Below the pieces are notes generated by a model. The model was given only the letters and a program-made list of their open reading frames with translations, did not search any database and was not told the DNA's origin. A DNA stretch of 64,000 bases, taken from Bradyrhizobium manausense. GTDB taxonomy: Bacteria > Pseudomonadota > Alphaproteobacteria > Rhizobiales > Xanthobacteraceae. Position 1 is the first letter of the stretch. Every line of letters begins with the position of its first letter. Location: the NCBI RefSeq assembly GCF_018131105.1, contig NZ_JAFCJI010000001.1, positions 1,488,001-1,552,000 of the forward strand, written 5' to 3'. The position numbers and the translations under genes are program-made. This document shows, piece by piece, positions 24,795 through 33,976 of this stretch.

Positions 24795-25085
24795 TCAGCG
24801 CTTGGCCTTCCTGGTCTTCTTTTTCGACTTGGCAGCCTTCTTCGCCGTTTTCTTGGCGGCTTTCTTCCCGGACTTCTTCGCAGCTTTCTTCGCTGACTTC
24901 TTCGCGGCCTTCTTGGCCTTCTTCTTGGAAGCCTTCTTTGCCTTCTTCGGCGCGACTTTCTTCGCGACCTTCTTGGCCGCCTTCTTTACCTTCTTCACGG
25001 CTGCGACAGCGGCGTCCTTGGTCGCTTCCACGGCGGTGGTGATCGTCTCCATCGCCTGCTCGGTGATCGGCTTGTCGTCGTCCAT
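24795..25085 (-). CDS. histone H1-like Lys/Ala-rich protein
   Basis: This 96-aa protein starts at ATG 25085. Residues 1-28 are acidic to neutral (MDDDKPITEQAMETITTAVE). Residues 30-96 are almost only Lys and Ala in KKAAKK-like steps with Ser and Val, a low-complexity tail like eukaryotic histone H1, AlgP or the HU tail of mycobacteria. Such tails bind DNA electrostatically and can compact it. The acidic head would not bind DNA and may mediate self-contact. The repetitive codons make the gene prone to slippage length changes. Confidence 0.8.
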   Translation of the reverse strand: MDDDKPITEQAMETITTAVEATKDAAVAAVKKVKKAAKKVAKKVAPKKAKKASKKKAKKAAKKSAKKAAKKSGKKAAKKTAKKAAKSKKKTRKAKR

Positions 25086-25153
25086 ATCGTGTCCCCCACG
25101 GTTTGCATGGAGCGACGACGATAGCGGGTTTCATAATTGTGTCAAAGCAACGC

Positions 25154-26680
25154 TCAACCTTTGCGGAGCTTTGCGTAAGCGGCGAGCGCGCGCTCGCGTC
25201 CCTTGGCGTGATCGACGATCGGATGCGGATAGGTCTTGCCGAGCGTCACGCCCGCACTTGCAAGCTCGATCGGCGTCGCCTGCCATGGCTGGTGGATCAG
25301 TTTCGCCGGCATGTCTTTCAGCTCAGGCACCCAGCGCCGGACGTAGATTCCATCGGGGTCGAACTTCTCGCCCTGGAGAGTTGGGTTGAACACGCGGAAG
25401 TAGGGTGCGGCGTCGGCGCCGCAGCCGGCGACCCATTGCCAGTTGGCCGGGTTGCTGCCGGCGTCCGCATCGACCAGCGTGTCCCAGAACCAGGCTTCGC
25501 CATCGCGCCAGTCGATCAGCACGTGCTTGACCAGGAACGAAGCGACCACCATCCGGACGCGGTTGTGCATCACACCGGTGTGCCAGAGCTCGCGCATGCC
25601 GGCATCGACGATGGGATATCCGGTGCGGCCGCGCTGCCAGGCGGCGAGGGCCTTCTTGTCCGACTTCCAGGGAAAGTCGTCGAAGCTGGTTTGCAGGTTC
25701 TCGGTGGCCAGCTTCGGGTGATCATGGAGCAGGTGGCGGCAGAACTCGCGCCAGCCCAGTTCGCTCAGGAACTTGTCGACGCCGAAGCTGATCGCCGGAT
25801 TTTCGGCCGCAGCGAAGCGTGCGGCGTAAAAGACCTGACGTGGGCTGAGTTCGCCGAACCGCAAATGTGGCGACAAGCCAGAGGTACCCTCGCGATCGGG
25901 GCGGTCGCGGTCGCCGACATAGCCGCGCGCGGTCTGCTTGAGAAAGTCGCGCAGGCGGGCGCGAGCGGAGGCTTCGCCCGGCGTCCAGCTCTCGCGCAGG
26001 CCGCCGGCCCAGTCGGGCTTGCTCGGCTCGAGCATCCAGCTCTCGAGCGGGTCGCTGGCGAGCTTCGACGCCGGGCGAAGCTCCTTTGGTGCGGCCAGCG
26101 GCTTTGGCGGATCGCCGAGCAACAGCACGCGCCGCCAGAACGGCGTGAAGACACGCAAGCCGCGGCCTTCCTTGTTGCGGATCGCCGAGGGCGGGACCAG
26201 CAGATCGCCGGGAAAACTTTGCGAGTCGACGCCGAGCTTTGCCAAGTCCGCTTCGAGCTGTTTCTCGACCGCCTGATGCGGGGCTTGAGCGATCCCGTTC
26301 CAGTAGACCGCATCGGCACCGCTCTCGCGCGCCGCCTGAGGGATCACTTTGCTCGCCGGCCCCTTGCGCAGGATGAGCGAGCCGCCACGCGCGGCGATAT
26401 CGGCGCCGAGCGCGCGGAGCGACTGTGCCAGCCACCAGCGCGCCGCACCGCCGGGCGCCCGTCCGGCGGTATCGTCCAGCACGTAAAGGCAGATCACCGG
26501 CGCGCCGGTCTTGGCGGCGGCATGCAGGGCCGGGTGATCGGACAGGCGGAGATCGTCGCGAAACCAGACGATCACAGGCGGGGGGCTTGGCGGGGGCAGG
26601 GTGTCCTCGTTTACGATTTGGAAAGCATGCCGTGCGCGGTGCTGTGAACCATCGTTAATGGGGTCGTAAGCGGATTGCAT
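25154..26680 (-). CDS. phrB: deoxyribodipyrimidine photolyase (CPD class I)
   Basis: This 508-aa protein has the N-terminal photolyase domain ([17 protein letters not shown] at about 36-52). The FAD-binding helical domain follows, with [54 protein letters not shown] and [16 protein letters not shown] readable in pieces. The conserved NPxxQ..KFDPDG C-terminal segment is present ([14 protein letters not shown]). The enzyme uses blue light to split cyclobutane pyrimidine dimers. The start may be shorter than ATG 26680, since residues 1-33 are not conserved in the family. It is divergent from the chemoreceptor gene with only 33 bp between them. Confidence 0.93.
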   Translation of the reverse strand: MQSAYDPINDGSQHRARHAFQIVNEDTLPPPSPPPVIVWFRDDLRLSDHPALHAAAKTGAPVICLYVLDDTAGRAPGGAARWWLAQSLRALGADIAARGGSLILRKGPASKVIPQAARESGADAVYWNGIAQAPHQAVEKQLEADLAKLGVDSQSFPGDLLVPPSAIRNKEGRGLRVFTPFWRRVLLLGDPPKPLAAPKELRPASKLASDPLESWMLEPSKPDWAGGLRESWTPGEASARARLRDFLKQTARGYVGDRDRPDREGTSGLSPHLRFGELSPRQVFYAARFAAAENPAISFGVDKFLSELGWREFCRHLLHDHPKLATENLQTSFDDFPWKSDKKALAAWQRGRTGYPIVDAGMRELWHTGVMHNRVRMVVASFLVKHVLIDWRDGEAWFWDTLVDADAGSNPANWQWVAGCGADAAPYFRVFNPTLQGEKFDPDGIYVRRWVPELKDMPAKLIHQPWQATPIELASAGVTLGKTYPHPIVDHAKGRERALAAYAKLRKG

Positions 26681-26713
26681 GAATATGCAGAAATTCCGGG
26701 GGTAGTTCCATTC

Positions 26714-28444
26714 ATGACCAATCTATTAACGTCGAAGTTCTTGCCGCAGTTCAAGCTGGGCACCAAGGCGGTCCTGTGTGCGGTCCTGCTGATCGCGATG
26801 AACACGGCACTGGTGGTCGGCGCCGGCTATTGGTCGCTCACCTCCGCCTTCAACGATCGTGCGCTGCGCGACATTGAGGTCAGTCTGCGTACGCTGGCGC
26901 TGGCCTTCGCCGAGGTCGTTCCTGACGCGAAGATCACGATGCGGGATGGCACGGTGGTGCGCGCCGAGATCCCCAAGATGCCGGACTTCAAGGATCACGC
27001 CATCGTCGATCGCGCGATATCCTATGTCGGCGGCAATGCGACCCTGTTCGTGTTTGACGATGCGAGCGGGCAGTTCGTCCGCCGCTCGACCAATGTGAAG
27101 AAGGAGAACGGCGACCGCGCCGTCGGCACCCAGCTCGCCGCCGACCATCCTGGACAGGCCGCACTGCGCCGCGGCGAGGCCTACAAGGGCCAGGCGACCC
27201 TGTTCGGCAAATCCTTCATGACGGCCTATTTCCCGGTGCTGGATGCGGCCGGGAAGGTCGTCGGCATTCTCTATGTCGGCCTTCCCATGGCGCAGTTCGA
27301 GAACATGCTGAGCCAGGCGATTTCGAGCATGGCCGCCGCCGCAGGTCTGGCCGCACTGCTGGTTCTGGTCCTGACCTTGCTGGTCGTCCGCCGCATCACC
27401 CGACCGCTCACCTCGGTCACCCGCTCGCTGACGGCGCTCGCCAACGGCGAGAGCAACGTCGCGATCGATTGCGAGGACCGGGCCGACGAGATCGGCGAGA
27501 TCGCCCGGACGGTCGCGGTGTTCAAGAGCAATTCGCTGGAGCGGGCGCGGCTGCGCAGCGAGCAGGCGGAAACTGCGGCTGCCGCCGTCGAACAGCGCAA
27601 GGCCGACCTTCGCAACTTCGTTGCCGAATTCCGCAGCGGCGTCGGCGGCATCCTCGACAAGGTCCTGAACTCCTCCGGCGAGTTCGAGCGCGTGGCGCGG
27701 CAATTGACCGATACCGCGCGTTCCACCGCGGACCTGTCGGCGAAATCCGCCGGTGCGTCCGAGCAGGCTTCCGATCATGTCCGCGCGGCGGCGTCAGCCT
27801 CCGACGAACTGTCGCAGTCGATCTCCGAGATCACTCGAAAGGTGCAGGAATCCAACGCAATCTCCGCCGAGGCCGTGCAGCAGGCCGAAGCCACCGACCA
27901 GCGTATCGCGCAGCTCTCGGAAGCCGGCGCGCGCATCGGCGACGTCGTCAAGTTGATCACCTCGATCGCCGAGCAGACCAATTTGCTGGCGCTGAATGCC
28001 ACCATCGAAGCCGCGCGCGCGGGCGATGCGGGCCGCGGTTTTGCGGTGGTGGCCCAGGAGGTCAAGACGCTCGCCGGGCAGACCGCCAAGGCGACCGACG
28101 AGATTTCGACCCAGATCGCAAGCATGCAGCTTGCAACCCAGGAGTCGGTGGCCGCGATCAAGGCAATCACGGAGACCATCGAACGCATCAGCGGCATCGC
28201 GGGCTCGATCTCGGCTGCGGTCGAGCAGCAACGCAGCGCGACCCACAACATCGCCGCCAGCGTTCGCGCCGCGGCCTCGGGCACCGCCGACGTCGCCGTC
28301 AACGTCCGCCACGCGGCCGAAGGCGCCAGCGAAACCGGCGAAACCTCGAGCCGGATGTTCGCCTCGGCCCAGGCGCTGTCAGGCGAGAGCCTGCATCTGA
28401 AGGCCGAGGTCGACGGTTTCCTCGATCGTGTTCAAGCGGCTTGA
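26714..28444 (+). CDS. methyl-accepting chemotaxis protein with Cache sensor
   Basis: The 576-aa receptor has TM1 at about 14-40 and a periplasmic Cache_3-Cache_2-type sensor (45-195; [16 protein letters not shown] and [25 protein letters not shown]). TM2 is at about 202-226, HAMP at 226-280, and a coiled signalling domain at 330-560. The hairpin tip [19 protein letters not shown] starts near 418. I use ATG 26714, with GGGGGT upstream; the longer frame from TTG 26675 overlaps the photolyase start. Its ligand is unknown; no che genes are in the window. The receptor would act with a CheA/CheW complex encoded elsewhere. Confidence 0.92.
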   Translation: MTNLLTSKFLPQFKLGTKAVLCAVLLIAMNTALVVGAGYWSLTSAFNDRALRDIEVSLRTLALAFAEVVPDAKITMRDGTVVRAEIPKMPDFKDHAIVDRAISYVGGNATLFVFDDASGQFVRRSTNVKKENGDRAVGTQLAADHPGQAALRRGEAYKGQATLFGKSFMTAYFPVLDAAGKVVGILYVGLPMAQFENMLSQAISSMAAAAGLAALLVLVLTLLVVRRITRPLTSVTRSLTALANGESNVAIDCEDRADEIGEIARTVAVFKSNSLERARLRSEQAETAAAAVEQRKADLRNFVAEFRSGVGGILDKVLNSSGEFERVARQLTDTARSTADLSAKSAGASEQASDHVRAAASASDELSQSISEITRKVQESNAISAEAVQQAEATDQRIAQLSEAGARIGDVVKLITSIAEQTNLLALNATIEAARAGDAGRGFAVVAQEVKTLAGQTAKATDEISTQIASMQLATQESVAAIKAITETIERISGIAGSISAAVEQQRSATHNIAASVRAAASGTADVAVNVRHAAEGASETGETSSRMFASAQALSGESLHLKAEVDGFLDRVQAA

Positions 28445-28502
28445 TCCCGGATATGCGGACTGAAACCATCTGATAGCCGTGGCGTAACTGACGGCATGAT
28501 GA

Positions 28503-28525
28503 CTGCCCGCCACACCTGCGGGCAG
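28503..28525. terminator. hairpin just before the DUF2177 ribosome site
   Basis: The stem CTGCCCGC / GCGGGCAG with a 7-base loop ends one base into the GGGAGG ribosome site of the GTG start at 28537. It may end the chemoreceptor transcript, or, if transcribed through, hide the ribosome site. Confidence 0.5.
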
Positions 28526-28536
28526 GGAGGCCGCCA

Positions 28537-28932
28537 GTGAACCGCATCGCCGTGCTTTATGTCGCAACCCTCGTTGTCTTGACCGGGCTGGACTTCCTGT
28601 TCCTCGGGCTGATCGCCAAAGGCTTCTTCACCGCGGAAGTTGGCGACATGCTGGGCGAGTTGAAGCCCTTTCCGGCAATCCTGTTCTATCTGCTCTATGT
28701 CGCCGGCGTTCTGACCTTCGTCAGCGGCACGACGGATGCGACCTGGCAGTCGACGCTGCTCTATGGCGCGCTGTTCGGGCTGTTTTGTTATGCGACGTTC
28801 GATCTCACCGCGCTCGCGCTCTTGAAGCACTGGAGCTGGTCCGTCGCATTTCTCGACGTCGGCTGGGGCGCGGTCGTGACCGCGGTCTCGTCGACCGCGG
28901 GTCTGTTGGTGGCGGAACGTGCGACCGGATAG
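28537..28932 (+). CDS. DUF2177 family membrane protein
   Basis: This 131-aa protein starts at GTG 28537 after GCAGGGAGG. It has four hydrophobic segments and the DUF2177 landmarks: LTGLDFLFLG near 15-24, AILFYLLYVAGV near 47-58, YGALFGLFCYATFDLTALALLKHW near 76-99 in pieces, and a final VGWGAVVTAVS helix. Function in the inner membrane is unknown for the family. It converges with the peroxiredoxin gene with a 6-bp gap. Confidence 0.9.
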   Translation: MNRIAVLYVATLVVLTGLDFLFLGLIAKGFFTAEVGDMLGELKPFPAILFYLLYVAGVLTFVSGTTDATWQSTLLYGALFGLFCYATFDLTALALLKHWSWSVAFLDVGWGAVVTAVSSTAGLLVAERATG

Positions 28933-28938
28933 TGCGCC

Positions 28939-29598
28939 TTATTTGGGCTGCGGCACGATGCGGATATAGGGCTTCGGCTCTTTCCAGCCCTGCGGGTAGA
29001 TGGTCTTGGCCTCGTCGTTCGACACCGAGCCCGAGATGATGACGTCCTCGCCCTGCTTCCAGTCGGCCGGGGTCGCGACACGATGCTTGGCGGTGAGCTG
29101 GAGCGAGTCGATCACGCGCAGGATCTCGTGGAAGTTCCGGCCCGTGGTCATCGGATAGACCAGCACCAGCTTGATCTTCTTGTCCGGCCCGATGATGAAG
29201 ACGTTGCGGACGGTCTGGTTGTCGGCGGCGGTGCGGGTGAGGGGATCGCCCGAGATCGCGGCCGGCAGCATGCCGTACAGCTTCGAGACGTTGTAATCGG
29301 TGTCGCCGATCATCGGGTAGTTCGGGGCGGCGCCTTGCGTCTCCTTGATGTCCTCCGACCATTTCGAATGGCGGTCGACCGGGTCGACCGAGAGGCCCAT
29401 CAGCTTGACGCCGCGCTTGTCGAATTCCGGCTTCAACTTGGCGAGAGCGCCGAGCTCGGTCGTGCAGACCGGTGTGAAATCCTTGGGGTGCGAGAACAGC
29501 AGCGCCCAGCTATTGCCGATCCAATCGTGGAACTTGATCTTCCCTTCGGTGGTCTCGGCTTCGAAGTCGGGGGCGGTGGCGCCGATCGGAAGTGTCAT
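28939..29598 (-). CDS. 1-Cys peroxiredoxin (Prx6 type)
   Basis: This 219-aa protein has the thioredoxin-fold core with peroxidatic Cys45 in DFTPVCTTELG and the Prx6 C-terminal extension (residues about 160-219, VIDSLQLTAKHRVATPADW). No resolving Cys is present, which defines the 1-Cys class. The enzyme reduces hydrogen peroxide and alkyl hydroperoxides, using glutathione or another thiol for recycling. It acts in the cytosol. The length matches the family. Confidence 0.95.
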   Translation of the reverse strand: MTLPIGATAPDFEAETTEGKIKFHDWIGNSWALLFSHPKDFTPVCTTELGALAKLKPEFDKRGVKLMGLSVDPVDRHSKWSEDIKETQGAAPNYPMIGDTDYNVSKLYGMLPAAISGDPLTRTAADNQTVRNVFIIGPDKKIKLVLVYPMTTGRNFHEILRVIDSLQLTAKHRVATPADWKQGEDVIISGSVSNDEAKTIYPQGWKEPKPYIRIVPQPK

Positions 29599-29990
29599 GG
29601 TTTGACCTCATCGCGTTGAAATGGCTAGGGAAATGCTGGCTGGCCGTCATGCCCAGTATAGGGGCTTGGCTGCCTCATGTGAACGGCAACTGAACTGCTT
29701 GAAGTAAAATGTGAATTCCTCCTCCGAAGGGCCGATTTCCGAGCACGTTTTTGTTACGGCGGCGCCTGCGGCGAAACATCTCCACCGGGGCTTCACGGGT
29801 ATCGATTGCCCCGATAATGCCTTTTATGACCCCCATCACGCCCCCCGACGCTCTCCAGAACCGAAACGGTCCTCATAGCGACTAATCGGCAACCATTGAG
29901 AAAAGTCGCGATCCCCATATCGAATCATTAACCACCCCTTTACGCCAGCATGAAAATGCTGGCCGATCAGAAGAAATCTGGAAGTGAACT
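29599..29990. other. 392-bp divergent intergenic region
   Basis: I see no gene. It is the space between the divergent peroxiredoxin and the hypothetical gene at 29991. A perfect hairpin, GCCAGCAT-gaaa-ATGCTGGC, lies at 29944-29963, 28 bp before the start codon of the latter, so it probably forms in its 5' leader. The middle is relatively AT-rich around 29700-29730, a likely promoter area for the peroxiredoxin. Confidence 0.45.
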
Positions 29991-30566
29991 ATGTCCGCCG
30001 CACTGCCGAAGTCCGTTGAGTCGTCGTCGCCCCTCGAACCGTCCTGCCGCGATACCGCAGCCCATGCCCTTACCGTCGTGCGCGACGGCGTGATCACGGG
30101 CGAAGGCCCGACCACCAAGGGCCGGGTGCACTTTTCCCGCTCCATCGATGCCGATGACACCGCCTGGTGCGCGCGCATCCTGACCGCCGCAGCGGTCAAC
30201 GACCAGCCGGTCAGCCGCGCCGAAGCCGAGACGCTGTTCGAGATCAACGAGGCCGCAACCGAGCGCGCCGATGGCGGCCGGTTCGACGATTTGCTCGCCA
30301 AGGCTGTCGCCCATTACGCCGCGAGCGCTTCGGGCCTGAAGGTTCCCTCGCGCAGCGTTGCGCTGGCGCAGGACACCGACATCGAGAGCTGGGCGCCGTC
30401 CTATGCCTCGAAGGTCAAGAGCGAAATGCTGGAGTGGATTGCCGGCCAGATGCGCGGCAAGCGCCAGAACAATCGTCGCCTGATGGCGTTGGTGGCGACT
30501 TTCCTCGGCGCCACCGCGCTGCCTCTGGCGGGCCAATTGCCGAACGTGTTCGATATTGGAATGTAG
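29991..30566 (+). CDS. conserved hypothetical protein with C-terminal membrane-like segment
   Basis: This 191-aa protein reads as mostly soluble: residues 20-110 carry a DGVITGEGP segment, a FSRSIDADDTAWCARIL stretch and a helix-rich AEAETLFEINEAATERAD segment. A motif similar to the TerB/tellurite-like helical fold could be imagined but is weak. The C-terminal part is basic then hydrophobic (GKRQNNRRLMALVATFLGATALPLAGQ). I do not know a named family; homologues in Bradyrhizobium are hypothetical. It has a good terminator after it and a hairpin in its leader. Confidence 0.72.
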   Translation: MSAALPKSVESSSPLEPSCRDTAAHALTVVRDGVITGEGPTTKGRVHFSRSIDADDTAWCARILTAAAVNDQPVSRAEAETLFEINEAATERADGGRFDDLLAKAVAHYAASASGLKVPSRSVALAQDTDIESWAPSYASKVKSEMLEWIAGQMRGKRQNNRRLMALVATFLGATALPLAGQLPNVFDIGM

Positions 30567-30584
30567 GCGTTCGACGAGATCAGT

Positions 30585-30638
30585 CGCGCCCCTTGCGGGG
30601 CGCGAGAGAGCGGCGGGGTTATTTCCCCGCCGTTTTTT
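30585..30638. terminator. double hairpin terminator ending in a T run
   Basis: The first stem CGCGCCCC-ttgc-GGGGCGCG spans 30585-30604. The second, CGGCGGGG / CCCCGCCG at 30611-30632, is followed by TTTTTT (30633-30638), a classical intrinsic terminator for the plus-strand gene. The stop codon of the minus-strand phosphodiesterase gene lies in the loop of the second hairpin. Confidence 0.9.
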
Positions 30639-32475
30639 GTTTGCCGGCTTCCGGCTCGAGGCCCAGCGTGCGGCCGGGGAAGCCGGCGGCGTCGAAATAG
30701 CGCTGGCTGCCGACGCGCTGGACATTGAGCACGGTCTCGAGACCGTTCTCCGATTTCTTCTTCGACTTCTCCACGGTCTTGAACGCCTTCGGCACGACGC
30801 CGTTGGGCAGGGCTTCTGACATCACCCGGCCGACCAAGCCGCCATTCTGCGAACCGCGCAGGCCAAGAAGCTGAGCCGCGGTCATGCCGACGTCGGCATT
30901 GCTGACGGGGAGTTCATCGACGAACCCGGCTTTGAAGTCCGGACCGATCGCAGCCATGAAGTTGTAGGTGTCGCCGCGGCTGAAGCTGCCGTGCATACCC
31001 TGACCCTGGCGCAGCACGGTGTCAGCTACCTGCACCGAGCAATTGGTCGGTGCCTCGCCGCACGCGCTGGCATAGGAACGGAAGTTGACCACGATCGCCG
31101 GCGTCGGCGTTGCCGCCTTGCCCCGCAGATTGATGCTCGACAGCGGCAGCGTGCCGGGGAAATGGCCCAGCGAGTCGTCCACGAACAGGCCGGAGATGTA
31201 GTCCTGCTCCATCAGCGCCTTGATGGTCCTGGCCGCCAGCTTCTTGTTTTTGTTCGGCAGGTAGATCAGGTCCGAGCCGCCATTGGTGGCGACGACGAGA
31301 TCGGGCTTGGTCGGGTCCTTGCCGAGCACGCCGTTGCCGGCCTTCGGATGGGCGTTGCCGGTGACGACCGCGTTCTTGTCGTTGGGGTCGAACAGCGGCA
31401 GGTCGAGTGCCTTGGCAAGGTCGATCGCCAGGAAGCCCATCGGCAAGAAGTCCTTCGGCGTGTCGTCATAGCTGATCTTGGCCGAGGGGCTGGTCTTGCT
31501 CTCCTTCGAGATGGTCGAGAAGCCGTGGTCGGCCTGGATCATGATGTTGGTGTTGGCGGCGAGCCCGAGATCGTCCAGTGCCTTGCGGATCTGGGCAAGG
31601 TTGTTGTCGACGTTCCTGATGCTCGCCATCGTGCTCGGGCCGTTGATGCCCGGCAGGATCTGGTTGAGGCTGTCGCCCTGGTTATGCTGGGTGCCGTCAG
31701 GATCGCGCGACCAGAACACCAGCACGAACGGCTTGTTGCGCGCCTTGAACATCGGCAGCACGACCTTCGCTGCAACGTCGGCGAAATAGGCCTGCTGCGC
31801 AACATTGGCCGTCGTGGTGCCGGGCGTCTTGGCATCGCCCGCCTTGCCGTTGTCGCCGCGGCCGGGGGTGGTGAGGGGGAGGCCGGCCTTGGTCAGCGCG
31901 TTCTTCATCTCGTCCGACAGTGCGACGCCGGCCTTGCCGCCAGTTGCATCGTCAACGATGATCGAGTGCGTGCCCGTCTTCTCGGGATGATCGGTGTGGT
32001 CCCACTGATAGGTGGGGCCGACCTTGCCGATCGCCGCGGTGCTCAGGCCCTTGTCGCGGGCCATCTTCAACACGGTGTCTTCGTTGAGATAGTCGCCCTT
32101 GAAATGTTCGTCGATGTCGCCGAGCACGGCGTCGTTCTCGATGAAGGGGACCACGGTGTCGCCGGCGGGGACCGAGGTGTAATTGGTCCAGATCGTGTTG
32201 GAGAACACACCGGTGTCGCCGAGGTAGTGACCGGTCGACATCGCCGAGCCGTTGGCCATCGTGAAGGTCGGGAACAGCGAATGCGAGTTCTTGAAGTTGA
32301 CACCCTTGTCGCGGACCTCGGCCATCGCAGGCGCGGTCTCGGGAGTGATCTTCAGCGCGCGCATCCCGTCGGGAATAAACAGGATCAGGTTGCGGGGCGT
32401 GTTGTTCTCGGCGGATGCAAATCCCGTGGACAGCACTGTCAGTCCGGCTGACAGCAACACCAGTGAACGGCGCAT
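30619..32475 (-). CDS. exported alkaline phosphatase-superfamily phosphodiesterase
   Basis: The 618-aa protein starts at ATG 32475 after AGGAGA and has a signal peptide to about residue 22. It belongs to the type I phosphodiesterase/nucleotide pyrophosphatase branch of the alkaline phosphatase superfamily. The first metal Asp is in LILFIPDGMR, the Thr nucleophile in SLFPTFTMANG, and a later metal pair in IMIQADHGFS. It also has a DHTDHPEKTGTH segment. The enzyme should cleave phosphoester bonds in the periplasm. The insertion with TPGRGDNGKAGDAKTPGTTT is unusual. Substrate unknown; no phosphate-regulon genes are nearby. Confidence 0.85.
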   Translation of the reverse strand: MRRSLVLLSAGLTVLSTGFASAENNTPRNLILFIPDGMRALKITPETAPAMAEVRDKGVNFKNSHSLFPTFTMANGSAMSTGHYLGDTGVFSNTIWTNYTSVPAGDTVVPFIENDAVLGDIDEHFKGDYLNEDTVLKMARDKGLSTAAIGKVGPTYQWDHTDHPEKTGTHSIIVDDATGGKAGVALSDEMKNALTKAGLPLTTPGRGDNGKAGDAKTPGTTTANVAQQAYFADVAAKVVLPMFKARNKPFVLVFWSRDPDGTQHNQGDSLNQILPGINGPSTMASIRNVDNNLAQIRKALDDLGLAANTNIMIQADHGFSTISKESKTSPSAKISYDDTPKDFLPMGFLAIDLAKALDLPLFDPNDKNAVVTGNAHPKAGNGVLGKDPTKPDLVVATNGGSDLIYLPNKNKKLAARTIKALMEQDYISGLFVDDSLGHFPGTLPLSSINLRGKAATPTPAIVVNFRSYASACGEAPTNCSVQVADTVLRQGQGMHGSFSRGDTYNFMAAIGPDFKAGFVDELPVSNADVGMTAAQLLGLRGSQNGGLVGRVMSEALPNGVVPKAFKTVEKSKKKSENGLETVLNVQRVGSQRYFDAAGFPGRTLGLEPEAGKQKTAGK

Positions 32476-33033
32476 CAAAATCTCCTAAGCGATGAGGCGG
32501 CTTGGCCGCCGAACCGCGGCCCCCGGCCATCGTTTAGTTTTGCTGCATGACGGTTTTGTTACAGGAGCGGATCGGCATGCAGAAGTGACGGGGCGGCGAG
32601 CCGGACATCCACGGATTCGTCATTGCGAGGTGGCGACTCCCGTGTCCCGGGCGCGCTGCAACGTTCTAGCGCCGCTCCGCGCCGCGCTGTGTCCGAGGTA
32701 CAAGAAAGAATTACGGCGCACGGTTGCATCAATGTCGTCATTGCGAGCGGAGCGAAGCAACACCGACGCAGGCTCCATTGCTTCGTCGCATGAGCTTCCC
32801 GTAATGACGAAGCGTGGGTGGGGCTCTCTTGAGTGGACGCAGCGGTCCGGGATTTCGCTGCCCTTCATCCGGGCTGCGGAGACCGAAGATTCCGGGCGTT
32901 CTGCCGCATCCGGTTCCCTGTTAATCCCGTGCTTTAACCAACAATTAATTATACGTTTGCGGGCGGGCGACAGAGCGGCCTAGCGTGCGGTGGGGAGCCG
33001 TTATTCGCGAAGCCAAACGAGTTGGTGCGTATC
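32476..33033. other. 558-bp intergenic region carrying repeats
   Basis: No credible gene; frames here are interrupted or lack ribosome sites and bridge repeat elements. It holds the GTCATTGCGAG-type repeat at 32737-32808 and a related GTCATTGCGAGGTGGC piece with a CCCGTGTCCCGGGCGCGCTGC segment around 32618-32660. An AT-rich patch near 32930-32955 (CCAACAATTAATTATACG) is a plausible promoter area for the gene at 33034. Confidence 0.55.
32737..32808. repeat. intergenic repeat, GTCATTGCGAG...AATGAC type
   Basis: GTCATTGCGAGCGGAGCG begins the left arm, which continues AAGCAA. TTGCTTCGTCGC with GTAATGAC forms the right arm, so the unit is an imperfect inverted repeat of 72 bp. It is a relative of the copies at 1079 and 61282. 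Confidence 0.75.
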
Positions 33034-33483
33034 ATGATGTCCAGATCATTTGGGGCGTTGCTCGCCTCGCTTAGCGCAGCCGCGCTGCTCCTTAGCGTCA
33101 GTGACAGTTCTGCGCGACCGGGCGGCGCTGCCCCGCATGGCGTGGTGACCGCTGCCGCGGCACGTCCGCCGATCGCGCCGGGCGCGCGATTCCGCGGCCG
33201 CGGCAATCGCTTCAATAATCCCTGGGTCTACTGGCCCGGTGGCGGCGGGTTCTTCTATGACGGCGCGAGCCACAGCGAGCCTTTCGTTGACGCCGGTCAG
33301 CCTGTCACCAACGACATTCGCTATACCTACACCTACGACGTTCCCTGGGACTGGACGCATCGCTTCCCGCCGAACGTCGTGCCGTCCGACAGGCCCTATG
33401 TGTCGAGCTGCCCGACGGAGCAGGTGACGGTGCCCGGCCGTGGTGGCGCAGAGCACACCGTCAACATCACGCGCTGCTACTAG
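33034..33483 (+). CDS. small exported Gly/Pro-rich protein
   Basis: This 149-aa protein starts at ATG 33034 (or 33037, both in frame). It has a signal peptide to about residue 29 (ALLASLSAAALLLSVSDSSA) and an Ala/Pro linker. The aromatic domain after it reads FNNPWVYWPGGGGFFYD, YTYTYDVPWDWTH, and CPTEQVTVPG through NITRCY at the end. Two cysteines near 131 and 148 likely pair. It resembles small exported proteins of unknown job in this group. The closest idea is a surface or cell-wall associated protein. Confidence 0.75.
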   Translation: MMSRSFGALLASLSAAALLLSVSDSSARPGGAAPHGVVTAAAARPPIAPGARFRGRGNRFNNPWVYWPGGGGFFYDGASHSEPFVDAGQPVTNDIRYTYTYDVPWDWTHRFPPNVVPSDRPYVSSCPTEQVTVPGRGGAEHTVNITRCY

Positions 33484-33507
33484 CAGCGCACGGCGTTTCA
33501 CGGCTCG

Positions 33508-33822
33508 CTACAGCATGCCTGCCGCGGCCGCCTGGTCGCGGTCGGACTGTTTGCGCCTGACATTCGCAAGCTCGCGGCTGCAAGCCACGAACGCGTTCGT
33601 TCCCGGGCGCAGCCCGAGTTGACCGCAGACGTCCCGATCCTCATCGGCAATGACGCGCACGAGCTCCGCCTGTGCAGCCTCCCGGGTCGCTGGCGCCGAG
33701 ACAAGCGTGTGAAGCCCAAGGGCCGTCACGACGGCGAGCACCAGCGCAGCTCCGATCCCGAGGCGCTGTGTTTCGTCGGCCGTGGGCTGAGAGGGGCGGG
33801 CCTTGGATCTCGCTTCGGTCAT
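33508..33822 (-). CDS. hypothetical small membrane protein
   Basis: This 104-aa protein starts at ATG 33822 after GAGGATTTC. One hydrophobic stretch at about 25-42 (IGAALVLAVVTALGLHTLV) follows a basic head, so it is a membrane anchor or signal. The rest is helical and charged with two Cys (VCGQLGLRPG and FVACSREL). It converges with the Gly/Pro-rich exported protein gene. I do not recognise a family. Confidence 0.65.
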   Translation of the reverse strand: MTEARSKARPSQPTADETQRLGIGAALVLAVVTALGLHTLVSAPATREAAQAELVRVIADEDRDVCGQLGLRPGTNAFVACSRELANVRRKQSDRDQAAAAGML

Positions 33823-33976
33823 GAAATCCTCGCGACTGAAATTTCGATGATCGGAAAATGACGTTCGAGGCGGCCGGCAATTTCGGCGGATCGAACACCA
33901 ATACACGCTGCGTCGCAGCGGGCACGTGAAACAGATTACAAATTTCGAGCAGTGCAGGCCGAATTCAAAATCGGGA

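Noticed and set aside
24795..25085. Low-complexity repeat rather than a gene
   Set aside because: The frame has a start with a ribosome site, a non-repetitive acidic head and stops at a convergent terminator, so I keep it as a gene.
30991..32451. 486-codon open frame on the plus strand
   Set aside because: Antisense to the exported phosphodiesterase-like gene, whose motifs are clear.
32492..32983. Open frame of 163 codons in the 32.5-33.0 kb gap
   Set aside because: It spans dispersed repeats, lacks a ribosome site and has no protein-like composition.
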